Assembly (NCBI GenBank): GCA_021804705.1
Contig: JAJZHC010000099.1
Location: 1-5,527, forward strand
From: Pseudomonadota bacterium
GTDB lineage: Bacteria > Pseudomonadota > Gammaproteobacteria > Burkholderiales > Ferrovaceae
DNA length: 5,527 nucleotides
Direction: 5' to 3'
Shown here: positions 1 to 4,691 of the stretch, piece by piece
Numbering within the stretch: position 1 is the stretch's first letter
Layout: every line of letters begins with the position of its first letter
Made by a program: the position numbers and the translations under genes
Notes under the pieces: generated by a model
Seen by the model: the letters and a program-made list of their open reading frames with translations, nothing else
The model's database searches: none
Told to the model about the DNA's origin: nothing

Positions 1-86
1 GCTCGGTCTACCTGGCTGAATCCCTGGCCCGCTCACTTCAGCCCACCCACGCCGTGCGCGTCATCCACCGCGAACTGGTCGAGTAG
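1..86 (+). CDS. rapZ: RapZ, RNase adapter / UPF0042 nucleotide-binding protein, C-terminal end (5' part outside window)
   Basis: Only the last 27 complete codons are present, read in the frame starting at base 3 and ending with TAG at 84-86. The peptide begins SVYLAESLARSLQ and ends VRVIHRELVE. It matches the end of RapZ-family proteins, whose C-terminus carries CTGGQHRSVY(L/I)AE followed by a basic R-H-R-x-L segment. The two leading bases (GC) fit the third-last Arg of QHRSVY. In 22 of 27 codons the third base is G or C, as in a real GC-rich gene. RapZ in Escherichia coli binds GlmZ sRNA and directs it to RNase E to control glucosamine-6-phosphate synthase; in other bacteria the family is known mainly as a P-loop GTP/ATP-binding protein. 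The gene converges on mutY and overlaps its 3' end by 54 bp. Family assignment rests on a short C-terminal motif, so it is good but not certain. Confidence 0.75.
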   Translation, partial: SVYLAESLARSLQPTHAVRVIHRELVE

Positions 87-1109
87 CTTCAACACTTTTC
101 GTACCGGCGTTGGCACCGCGGCATGCTCCACATCCGCGCGATCGAGCCACAACAACCCGGCACCGTCAGCAGGGCCCTGATCTCGGCCCACGGAGAGCAG
201 AAGCGGGTGTATGTGCAGTCGATAATGGGTGAAGGCATGTCGCAACGGCGGTAGCGTGAACCGTGAAAGCGCTTCCAGGCCCCAGCGCGCTTTCAGGCTC
301 GCCACGGGATCGTCTTCCAGTGAGGCTTCGGGAAAGCTCCATAATCCGCCCCAGATGCCGCCACGCGGCCGCTTCTCCAGGAGCAGATGTTCGCCCCGCC
401 GGATCAGCAGCATGCGGGTGGCACGCTCTGGAACGAGACGCGCAGGTTTTGGAGCGGGATAGCGTGACACGGTTCCCGTCTGGTAGGCCTGGCAACGCGA
501 GCCCAGGGGGCAATTGCCGCAGCGGGGCTGGCGCTGCGTACAGAGAGTGGCCCCGATATCCATCAGTCCCTGGGTATACGCTTCGATATGGCGCGCGGGG
601 ACGAGGCTTTCCGCAAGCGACCACAACACCTTCTGCACCAACGCGTTGCCCGGATGGCCCGGTACGGCAAAAACGCGCATCAGCACGCGCCGCACATTGC
701 CATCCAGAATGGCCTGACTATGCCCATAGGCAAACGCGGCAATGGCTGCGGCCGTAGACCGCCCCACTCCCGGCAGTGCCATCAACCCTGCGACGTCCCG
801 GGGAAAGCCGGCATCAGGATGGCTTGCCACCAGCCGTGCGGCATGGTGCAGGTTGCGCGCCCTGGCGTAGTACCCCAGCCCGGACCAATGAGACAGTACC
901 TCGTCCTCCTCGGCAGAGGCCAGGGTCAACACATCAGGAAAACGCGCCATGAAGCGCTGGTAATAGGGGATCACCGTGGCCACCTGGGTTTGTTGGAGCA
1001 TGATCTCCGACACCCAAATCCGGTAGGGGTCGCGGGTTCGCTGCCAGGGCAGGTCGTGGCGCCCATGTTGCCGTTGCCATGCAACCACCAGCGCCGAGAA
1101 CTCAGGCAA
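33..1109 (-). CDS. mutY: A/G-specific adenine DNA glycosylase MutY
   Basis: MutY removes adenine misinserted opposite 8-oxoguanine, starting base-excision repair in the cytoplasm. The 358-residue protein is complete. The N-terminal helix-hairpin-helix glycosylase domain spans about 1-210. It has the catalytic Glu35 in SEIMLQQTQVAT, the GLGYYARARN loop near 78-87, the HhH hairpin LPGVGRSTA at 112-120, and the catalytic Asp136 in ILDGNV. The [4Fe-4S] cluster motif C190-x6-C197-x2-C200-x5-C206 is intact. From about 228 a Nudix-like 8-oxoG-recognition domain follows (LLEKRPxxGIWGGLWSFPE, then HAFTHYRL). The chosen start is TTG at 1109-1107: no ATG or GTG lies upstream in frame before the tRNA gene, and AGGTG sits 5 nt before it. 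Length is close to E. coli MutY (350). The tail beyond PVRKVL is longer than needed and is encoded opposite rapZ. The gene lies 19 bp downstream of tRNA-Gly and probably shares its transcript. Confidence 0.97.
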   Translation of the reverse strand: MPEFSALVVAWQRQHGRHDLPWQRTRDPYRIWVSEIMLQQTQVATVIPYYQRFMARFPDVLTLASAEEDEVLSHWSGLGYYARARNLHHAARLVASHPDAGFPRDVAGLMALPGVGRSTAAAIAAFAYGHSQAILDGNVRRVLMRVFAVPGHPGNALVQKVLWSLAESLVPARHIEAYTQGLMDIGATLCTQRQPRCGNCPLGSRCQAYQTGTVSRYPAPKPARLVPERATRMLLIRRGEHLLLEKRPRGGIWGGLWSFPEASLEDDPVASLKARWGLEALSRFTLPPLRHAFTHYRLHIHPLLLSVGRDQGPADGAGLLWLDRADVEHAAVPTPVRKVLKLLDQFAVDDAHGVGGLK

Positions 1110-1114
1110 TGCCG

Positions 1115-1119
1115 CACCT
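1115..1119 (-). promoter_or_regulatory. Shine-Dalgarno for mutY (supports the TTG start)
   Basis: On the minus strand AGGTG precedes the TTG codon with a 5-nt spacer (CGGCA). It matches the anti-SD core and is the main reason for accepting TTG as the start; the homologous N-terminus (PEFSALVVAW, compare QFSAQVLDWY in E. coli) begins here. The site is only 9 nt from the encoded CCA end of the tRNA gene. Confidence 0.6.
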
Positions 1120-1128
1120 GAAACTTGC

Positions 1129-1202
1129 TGGAGCGGGTGAAGGGAATCGAACCCTCGTCTTAAGCTTGGGAAGCTTCTGCTCTGCCATTGAGCTACACCC
1201 GC
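1129..1202 (-). tRNA. tRNA-Gly, anticodon CCC, CCA end encoded
   Basis: The minus strand folds into a full cloverleaf of 74 nt including encoded CCA (1131-1129). Acceptor stem GCGGGTG pairs perfectly with CACCCGC, with T as discriminator base. The D arm is GCTC/GAGC around AATGGCA. The anticodon loop TTCCCAA gives anticodon CCC at 1170-1168, reading GGG. The T arm is GAGGG/CCCTT around TTCGATT, and the variable loop is 4 nt. The sequence closely resembles E. coli glyU. One small oddity is the outermost anticodon-stem pair, which appears to be G27-A43 instead of a Watson-Crick pair; the other four pairs are intact. It is the first gene of a leftward unit with mutY and has a good promoter at its 5' side. 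I see no phage or island integrase or att repeat at its 3' end. Confidence 0.97.
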
Positions 1203-1213
1203 AGAAAGCGGCT

Positions 1214-1243
1214 ATTCTACGCCATTTTTGAAAGGGGCCTCAA
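1214..1243 (-). promoter_or_regulatory. Predicted sigma70 promoter of tRNA-Gly (and probably mutY)
   Basis: Read on the minus strand, TTGAGG (-35, 1243-1238) is followed after 18 nt by TAGAAT (-10, 1219-1214), one mismatch from TATAAT. Transcription would begin around 1207, a few bases before the mature tRNA 5' end at 1202. The bases after the -10 (AGCCGC) are GC-rich, as in growth-rate/stringently controlled stable-RNA promoters, which is suggestive only. The -35 overlaps the inverted repeat at 1235-1253. Confidence 0.6.
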
Positions 1244-1253
1244 TGAGAGGCCC
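1235..1253. repeat. Perfect 7-5-7 inverted repeat between divergent promoters
   Basis: GGGCCTC, a 5-base spacer AATGA, then GAGGCCC: both arms match perfectly. It lies upstream of both predicted start sites (about 1207 leftward and about 1277 rightward), so neither main transcript would contain it. It overlaps the predicted -35 of the tRNA promoter. A DNA-level role such as an operator is possible. No T-run follows on either side, which speaks against an intrinsic terminator. Confidence 0.6.
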
Positions 1254-1261
1254 TGCGCTCA

Positions 1262-1270
1262 TGGTAGAAT
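1262..1270 (+). promoter_or_regulatory. Predicted extended -10 promoter of thiS-thiG-trmB
   Basis: TGG followed by TAGAAT is an extended -10 element (TGn plus a hexamer one mismatch from consensus). No good -35 is found 16-18 bp upstream (the hexamers there are AATGAG-like), but an extended -10 can work without one. Transcription would start near 1277, giving a leader of about 20 nt before the thiS GTG. A leader this short leaves no room for a TPP riboswitch. Confidence 0.45.
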
Positions 1271-1280
1271 GGGGGCATTG

Positions 1281-1285
1281 AAGGA
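1281..1285 (+). promoter_or_regulatory. Possible Shine-Dalgarno of thiS
   Basis: AAGGA lies 12 nt before the GTG at 1298, a wider spacing than usual. It is the only purine-rich SD-like match in the short leader. Confidence 0.4.
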
Positions 1286-1297
1286 TACTCGACACCC

Positions 1298-1501
1298 GTG
1301 ATACAGCTTACCATTAACGGTCAGGATCGCAGCTTTGAAACTGCCCCCACGGTGACCCAGCTGGTTTCTCAACTAGCGCTGACGCAGCGTCGCATTGCCG
1401 TGGAAAGAAATGGTGAGATCGTTCCCAGAAGCCGCTTTGATGAAACCCTTCTGAATACGGGTGATCACCTCGAAATCGTGGTCGCCGTCGGCGGCGGCTG
1501 A
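1298..1501 (+). CDS. thiS: Sulfur carrier protein ThiS
   Basis: ThiS is a small ubiquitin-fold protein. Its C-terminal glycine is adenylated, turned into a thiocarboxylate and delivers sulfur to ThiG for the thiamine thiazole ring. The 67-residue product has the normal family length. It has the N-terminal strand IQLTINGQ, the segment AVERNGEIVPRSRF near 34-47 (the family's A-x-N-x-x-x-V-P-R pattern), the GDHLEIVVAVGGG strand, and the required Gly-Gly at the very C-terminus. The start is GTG at 1298; no ATG is available in frame nearby and homologues begin at this point. The gene leads the thiS-thiG-trmB unit and sits 19 bp before thiG, its direct partner. thiF and the glycine/tyrosine oxidase genes (thiO or thiH) are not in this window. 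Confidence 0.95.
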   Translation: MIQLTINGQDRSFETAPTVTQLVSQLALTQRRIAVERNGEIVPRSRFDETLLNTGDHLEIVVAVGGG

Positions 1502-1520
1502 TTATTGAAGACTTTTCACC

Positions 1521-2306
1521 ATGAACCCTGATTCTTTGCTCATCGCCGGAAAACCGGTCCGTTCACGCTTGCTGGTTGGGACGGGCAAGTACGCCGACTT
1601 TGAACAAACCCAAAAAGCCATCGAGGCCAGTGGCGCTGAAATCGTCACGGTCGCGATTCGCCGCACCAACATCGGGCAAAACCCGAACGAACCGAATTTG
1701 CTGGATGTCATCCCGCCTTCCCGTTACACCCTGCTTCCCAACACGGCCGGGTGTTACACCGCGCAGGATGCGGTACGCACCCTGCGCCTTGCGCGTGAAC
1801 TGCTGGACGGTCATAGCCTCGTCAAACTGGAAGTCCTGGGAGACCCGCACACCCTCTTTCCCAACATGGTGGAGACCCTTGCCGCAGCAGAAACCCTGAT
1901 TCGCGACGGGTTTCAGGTCATGGTGTATTGCAGCGACGACCCCATCATGGCCAAGCGCCTGGAAGAACTGGGATGCGTGGCGATCATGCCGCTCGCCTCC
2001 CTGATTGGCTCGGGCATGGGCATCCTCAACCCATGGAACCTTGGCATCATCATCGACAACGCCAGGGTTCCGGTCATTGTGGATGCTGGTGTTGGCACCG
2101 CCTCCGATGCTGCCATCGCCATGGAGCTGGGCTGTGCTGGCGTCCTGATGAACACCGCCATCGCCCTGGCGAAAGACCCCATATTGATGGCCTCCGCCAT
2201 GAAAAAGGGCGTCGAAGCAGGACGCGAAGCATTTCTTGCTGGCCGCATGCCCAAAAAAACCTATCAGGCCTCCCCCAGTTCTCCCACGAGTGGAATGATT
2301 CGTTGA
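1521..2306 (+). CDS. thiG: Thiazole synthase ThiG
   Basis: ThiG condenses 1-deoxy-D-xylulose 5-phosphate, dehydroglycine (iminoacetate) and sulfur from ThiS thiocarboxylate to form the thiazole phosphate of thiamine. The 261-residue product is a full-length (beta/alpha)8 barrel. It shows LLVGTGKY near 17-24, the IRRTN strand at 46-50, and Lys102 in LVKLEVLGD, the residue expected to form the Schiff base with the sugar phosphate. Glu104 and Asp108 are nearby. The phosphate-binding loops are PLASLIGSGMGI near 157-168 and VDAGVGTASDAA near 187-198, followed by GVLMNTAIA. The ATG at 1521 is preceded by only a weak SD (GAAGA, 9 nt away), so translation may partly depend on the upstream thiS. Its stop codon TGA overlaps the TTG start of trmB. 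Confidence 0.98.
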   Translation: MNPDSLLIAGKPVRSRLLVGTGKYADFEQTQKAIEASGAEIVTVAIRRTNIGQNPNEPNLLDVIPPSRYTLLPNTAGCYTAQDAVRTLRLARELLDGHSLVKLEVLGDPHTLFPNMVETLAAAETLIRDGFQVMVYCSDDPIMAKRLEELGCVAIMPLASLIGSGMGILNPWNLGIIIDNARVPVIVDAGVGTASDAAIAMELGCAGVLMNTAIALAKDPILMASAMKKGVEAGREAFLAGRMPKKTYQASPSSPTSGMIR

Positions 2307-2986
2307 ATCCCGATCAAAGACCCATTCGCAGTTTTGTCCTGCGACAGGGCCGGGTGTCGGCAGCGCAGCAGCGCGCCGTGGATCAGCTCTGGCCGCGCTG
2401 GGGCGTGCCCTTCGTGCCTGCCCCTCCCGGCATCCAGGATGCCGTGCCGTTGTTTGGGCGAAAAGCACCCCTGATTCTGGAAATTGGTTTTGGCATGGGG
2501 GAAACCACCGTGGCCATCGCCCAGCACATGCCAGAAAAGGATTTTCTGGCCATCGACGTGCATACGCCGGGCATCGGCAGCCTGCTCAAACGCATCGGGG
2601 AAAGCGGCGTCACCAACATCCGGGTCATGCGTCATGACGCCGTGGAAGTGGTTCGCGACATGCTGCTGCCCGAGTCGCTGGAGGGCATTCACATCTTTTT
2701 TCCCGATCCCTGGCCCAAGGCCAGGCACCACAAGCGTCGCCTGATCCAGCCGGCGTTCGTCCAGTTGCTGGCAAGTCGCCTCAAACGTGGCGGCCTGCTG
2801 CATTTGGCCACCGACTGGGAAGATTATGCACAGCAGATGCTGGCGGTACTCAGCGCAGAACCACAACTCAAGAATACGGCCATCGGCTATGCCGAGCGTC
2901 CATCATACCGGCCCCTGACCAAGTTTGAACAACGGGGCCTGCGGCTGGGACACGGCGTATGGGATGTCATCTTCAGCAGGATTTAA
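2303..2986 (+). CDS. trmB: tRNA (guanine-N7-)-methyltransferase TrmB
   Basis: TrmB uses S-adenosylmethionine to make m7G at position 46 in the variable loop of tRNAs. The product from TTG is 227 residues, slightly shorter than E. coli TrmB (239). Visible motifs are the SAM-binding EIGFGMGE at 60-67, AIDVHTPGIG near 83-92, the signature IFFPDPWPKARHHKRR at 131-146, LATDWEDYA near 168-176, and TKFEQRG at 206-212. I chose TTG at 2303-2305 because it overlaps the thiG stop as TTGA, no ATG or GTG fits in frame between that point and the conserved N-terminal RSFVLRQGR, and the longer open frame upstream lies inside thiG. A weak purine-rich stretch (GTGGA) sits 8-9 nt upstream, so translational coupling to thiG is likely. 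The stop TAA interlocks with that of convergent ogt. Confidence 0.96.
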   Translation: MNPDQRPIRSFVLRQGRVSAAQQRAVDQLWPRWGVPFVPAPPGIQDAVPLFGRKAPLILEIGFGMGETTVAIAQHMPEKDFLAIDVHTPGIGSLLKRIGESGVTNIRVMRHDAVEVVRDMLLPESLEGIHIFFPDPWPKARHHKRRLIQPAFVQLLASRLKRGGLLHLATDWEDYAQQMLAVLSAEPQLKNTAIGYAERPSYRPLTKFEQRGLRLGHGVWDVIFSRI

Positions 2987-3504
2987 TACCGGACCCCCTC
3001 GCGTTCCAGTAAAACGCGTTTGACGGCAAGTCCCAGACCAAAGCCCCCCAGTCCACCGTTACTGGCAACCACGCGGTGACAGGGCACCAGAAAAGGGACC
3101 GGATTGGCACCACAAGCGCTACCCACTGCGCGCGCTGCCCGCGGTCGACCCAGATGCTGCGCCAGCTGTCCGTAGGTCCAAACCGAACCAGCCGGGATAC
3201 CCTGCAGCGCTTTCCAGACCGCCTGCTGAAAAGGGGTCCCCTGCAAATCCAGCGGCGCCTGCCAGCGCTTGCCGGGCTGATCGACGGCGCCCGCCAGCGC
3301 ATGGACCCAGTCCTCGCGCGCCGACACCCGCCCCGAAACCTTTCTGGCAACGTGCAATGACAGTTCCGGATACTGGCCGTTTGTCAGAAACAGGGCCTGC
3401 TCCCGGTCTGGCGCGAGGGAGGCCCAGCACAAACCCTTGTCACTCGTCACCGCGGGCACCCAGCCCAGGGACGTTTTCTTGAGGTGGAATTCCAGCTCGT
3501 TCAT
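2983..3504 (-). CDS. ogt: Methylated-DNA--protein-cysteine methyltransferase (O6-alkylguanine-DNA alkyltransferase)
   Basis: This suicide repair protein transfers the alkyl group from O6-alkylguanine (and O4-alkylthymine) in DNA to its own cysteine. The product has 173 residues, the usual Ogt length. Residues 1-85 are the poorly conserved N-terminal domain. From about 88 comes the DNA-binding domain (GTPFQQAVWKALQGIPAG, then Tyr111 in TYGQLA). The arginine finger is Arg125 in AARAVG, followed by Asn134 in CGANPVPF and the active-site motif PCHRV with Cys142. The C-terminal GGFGLGLAVKRVLLEREG is intact. There is no Ada-type N-terminal zinc or AraC domain, so it is Ogt-like, not Ada. The ATG at 3504 overlaps the hemW stop as ATGA and has a strong SD (GGAGG) 4 nt upstream; the open frame extends further upstream only inside hemW. 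It ends the rph-rdgB-hemW-ogt operon. Confidence 0.95.
   Translation of the reverse strand: MNELEFHLKKTSLGWVPAVTSDKGLCWASLAPDREQALFLTNGQYPELSLHVARKVSGRVSAREDWVHALAGAVDQPGKRWQAPLDLQGTPFQQAVWKALQGIPAGSVWTYGQLAQHLGRPRAARAVGSACGANPVPFLVPCHRVVASNGGLGGFGLGLAVKRVLLEREGVRY
3000..3018. repeat. Inverted repeat just past the trmB stop (weak terminator candidate)
   Basis: CGCGTT, a 7-base loop CCAGTAA, then AACGCG form a perfect 6-bp stem that starts 14 bases after the trmB stop and lies within the last codons of ogt. On the plus strand it is followed by only three T residues, so it would be a poor intrinsic terminator for thiS-thiG-trmB. It may simply reflect ogt coding sequence. Confidence 0.25.
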
Positions 3505-4679
3505 GGCGCCTCCGGTAAAAAATATTGCAGCAATTCGTTCAGGAACAGCTGCCCGCGCAGGGTAGGACGAATACGCTGCCAGTCCCGGGTAATCAGCCCC
3601 AGGGACTCCACCTGATCCAGGGTGGGGATGATGGGTAACAGCGGCAATCCGGTGCGTGCCGTGTACAGGTCGGCGGGCACCCCCTCGCACAGGCGCAGGG
3701 CGTTCATCATGAACTCGAATGGCGCCGCTTCAATGTCCACTTCCTGGGTCTCCTGAACGGCGTTGCCCTGAGCCACGGCCTTCATGTAGGCCTCGGGATG
3801 CTTGTGTCGCATCTGGCGCACGATCTTGTCCTGAAAGGACAGCTTGCTATGGGCACCCGCCCCGATTCCGAGATAGTCGCCAAAAGTCCAGTAGTTGAGG
3901 TTATGCGCACAACGAAACCCCGGTTTTGCAAAAGCGGAAGTTTCATAGTGGTCAAACCCCTCATCGCCCAGGCGCCTGCCAATGACCTCCCCCATCTGGG
4001 CCACCAGATCATGTCCGGGCAATGGGGGGGGGTGGTGATGAAAGGGGGTGTTGGGCTCGAGCGTCAGCTGGTAACAGGACAAATGGGTGGGCTGGCAAGC
4101 CAGTGCCACATCAATGTCTGCCAATGCCTGGTCCAGCGTCTGGTCCGGCAATCCGTACATCAGGTCAAGATTGAAGTTGTCAAAATGGTGTGCGGCAATA
4201 TCCACGGCGCGACGCGCAGCATCGGCATCATGGATGCGTCCCAGGGCCTTGAGATGAGGATCGTGAAAGCTCTGAATGCCAATCGACAGGCGATTGATCC
4301 CGGCGCGCCGATACGCCCCGAATCGCGCACCCTCGAAAGTACCCGGGTTGGCTTCGAGCGTAATCTCGGCGTCTGGGGAAAGCGGCAGCAACGTTCGGAT
4401 GGTGTTCAGGCATTCCTCCATGCCGCGTTCCGAGAGCAGGCTGGGTGTACCGCCACCAAAAAAGACAGAGCGAATCCGGCGGCCCCATACCCAGGGCAGC
4501 GCCGATTCGAGATCGGCCCTCAGCGCCTGGATATAACGGGATTCCGGCAAGTCGCCGCGCAGTTCATGCGAATTGAAATCGCAGTACGGACATTTTTGTA
4601 TGCACCAGGGCAGGTGCACATAAAGCGATAACGGAGGAGGCGTTGCAATGTGCATCGACGCACCATTCATGATCTGCAT
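3501..4679 (-). CDS. hemW: Radical-SAM heme chaperone HemW (formerly annotated as coproporphyrinogen III oxidase-like)
   Basis: HemW binds heme and helps insert it into respiratory-chain enzymes; it resembles HemN but is not a coproporphyrinogen oxidase. The product is 392 residues from the ATG at 4679. The radical-SAM cluster motif C26-x3-C30-x2-C33 is followed by Asp-Phe (CPYCDF), the HemW type; HemN has an extra Cys at the Phe position. Next come FFGGGTPSLL near 73-82, TLEANPGT near 107-114, RLSIGIQSF near 130-138, LDLMYGLPDQT near 171-181, the HemW-typical HNLNYW at 259-264, and a C-terminal winged-helix-like part ending LFLNELLQYFLPEAP. The start is uncertain: ATGs at 4679, 4670 and 4655 are all in frame and none has a clear SD. 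Homology (PPPLSLYVHLPWC) fits 4655 equally well, giving 384 residues. A run of nine C residues on the coding strand encodes Pro217-219. The gene lies 12 bp after rdgB and overlaps ogt as ATGA. Confidence 0.96.
   Translation of the reverse strand: MQIMNGASMHIATPPPLSLYVHLPWCIQKCPYCDFNSHELRGDLPESRYIQALRADLESALPWVWGRRIRSVFFGGGTPSLLSERGMEECLNTIRTLLPLSPDAEITLEANPGTFEGARFGAYRRAGINRLSIGIQSFHDPHLKALGRIHDADAARRAVDIAAHHFDNFNLDLMYGLPDQTLDQALADIDVALACQPTHLSCYQLTLEPNTPFHHHPPPLPGHDLVAQMGEVIGRRLGDEGFDHYETSAFAKPGFRCAHNLNYWTFGDYLGIGAGAHSKLSFQDKIVRQMRHKHPEAYMKAVAQGNAVQETQEVDIEAAPFEFMMNALRLCEGVPADLYTARTGLPLLPIIPTLDQVESLGLITRDWQRIRPTLRGQLFLNELLQYFLPEAP
3509..3513 (-). promoter_or_regulatory. Strong Shine-Dalgarno of ogt
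   Basis: GGAGG on the minus strand, 4 nt before the ATG at 3504, lies inside the last codons of hemW. It fixes the ogt start and suggests that ogt can recruit ribosomes on its own despite the ATGA overlap. Confidence 0.7.
4024..4032. repeat. Homopolymer tract of nine G (C9 on the hemW coding strand)
   Basis: Nine consecutive G on the plus strand, the longest homopolymer I see in the window, within hemW codons for His216-Pro219. One added C would bring a TGA stop four codons after the tract. One lost C would shift into a frame that stays open to 3782 and loses the HNLNYW region and C-terminal domain. Confidence 0.9.
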
Positions 4680-4691
4680 GACGGCGTTGCG

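Noticed and set aside
588..1121. 177-codon open frame on the plus strand opposite mutY
   Set aside because: MutY on the minus strand has every catalytic and Fe-S residue; the plus frame is a shadow.
1129..1202. tRNA-Gly as an integration site (attB) for an island
   Set aside because: Downstream is housekeeping mutY within 19 bp; no integrase gene or repeat of the tRNA 3' end is seen in the window.
1235..1253. Inverted repeat read as an intrinsic terminator or part of a TPP riboswitch
   Set aside because: No T-tract follows on either strand, it precedes both predicted start sites, and the THI-box core is absent.
1928..2302. Upstream extension of the trmB frame to an ATG at 1928
   Set aside because: The added 125 residues are thiG read in another frame (His/Arg/Gly-rich, no domain).
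1563..2468. 301-codon open frame on the minus strand opposite thiG and trmB
   Set aside because: It runs across two well-supported genes, its protein is His/Gly/Arg-rich without motifs, and it has no context of its own.
2910..2939. GGCCCC ... GGGGCC inverted repeat in the trmB 3' region
   Set aside because: Six-base arms with an 18-base loop inside conserved TrmB codons (RPLTKFEQRG); expected by chance in GC-rich coding DNA and with no T-run after it.
3505..3690. Upstream extension of the ogt frame to an ATG at 3690
   Set aside because: It lies wholly inside hemW coding sequence; the ATG at 3504 has GGAGG and the ATGA overlap and gives a normal Ogt length.
3798..4631. 277-codon open frame on the plus strand opposite hemW
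   Set aside because: hemW on the other strand is fully supported by family motifs; the plus frame has no recognisable domain and is a GC-rich antisense shadow.
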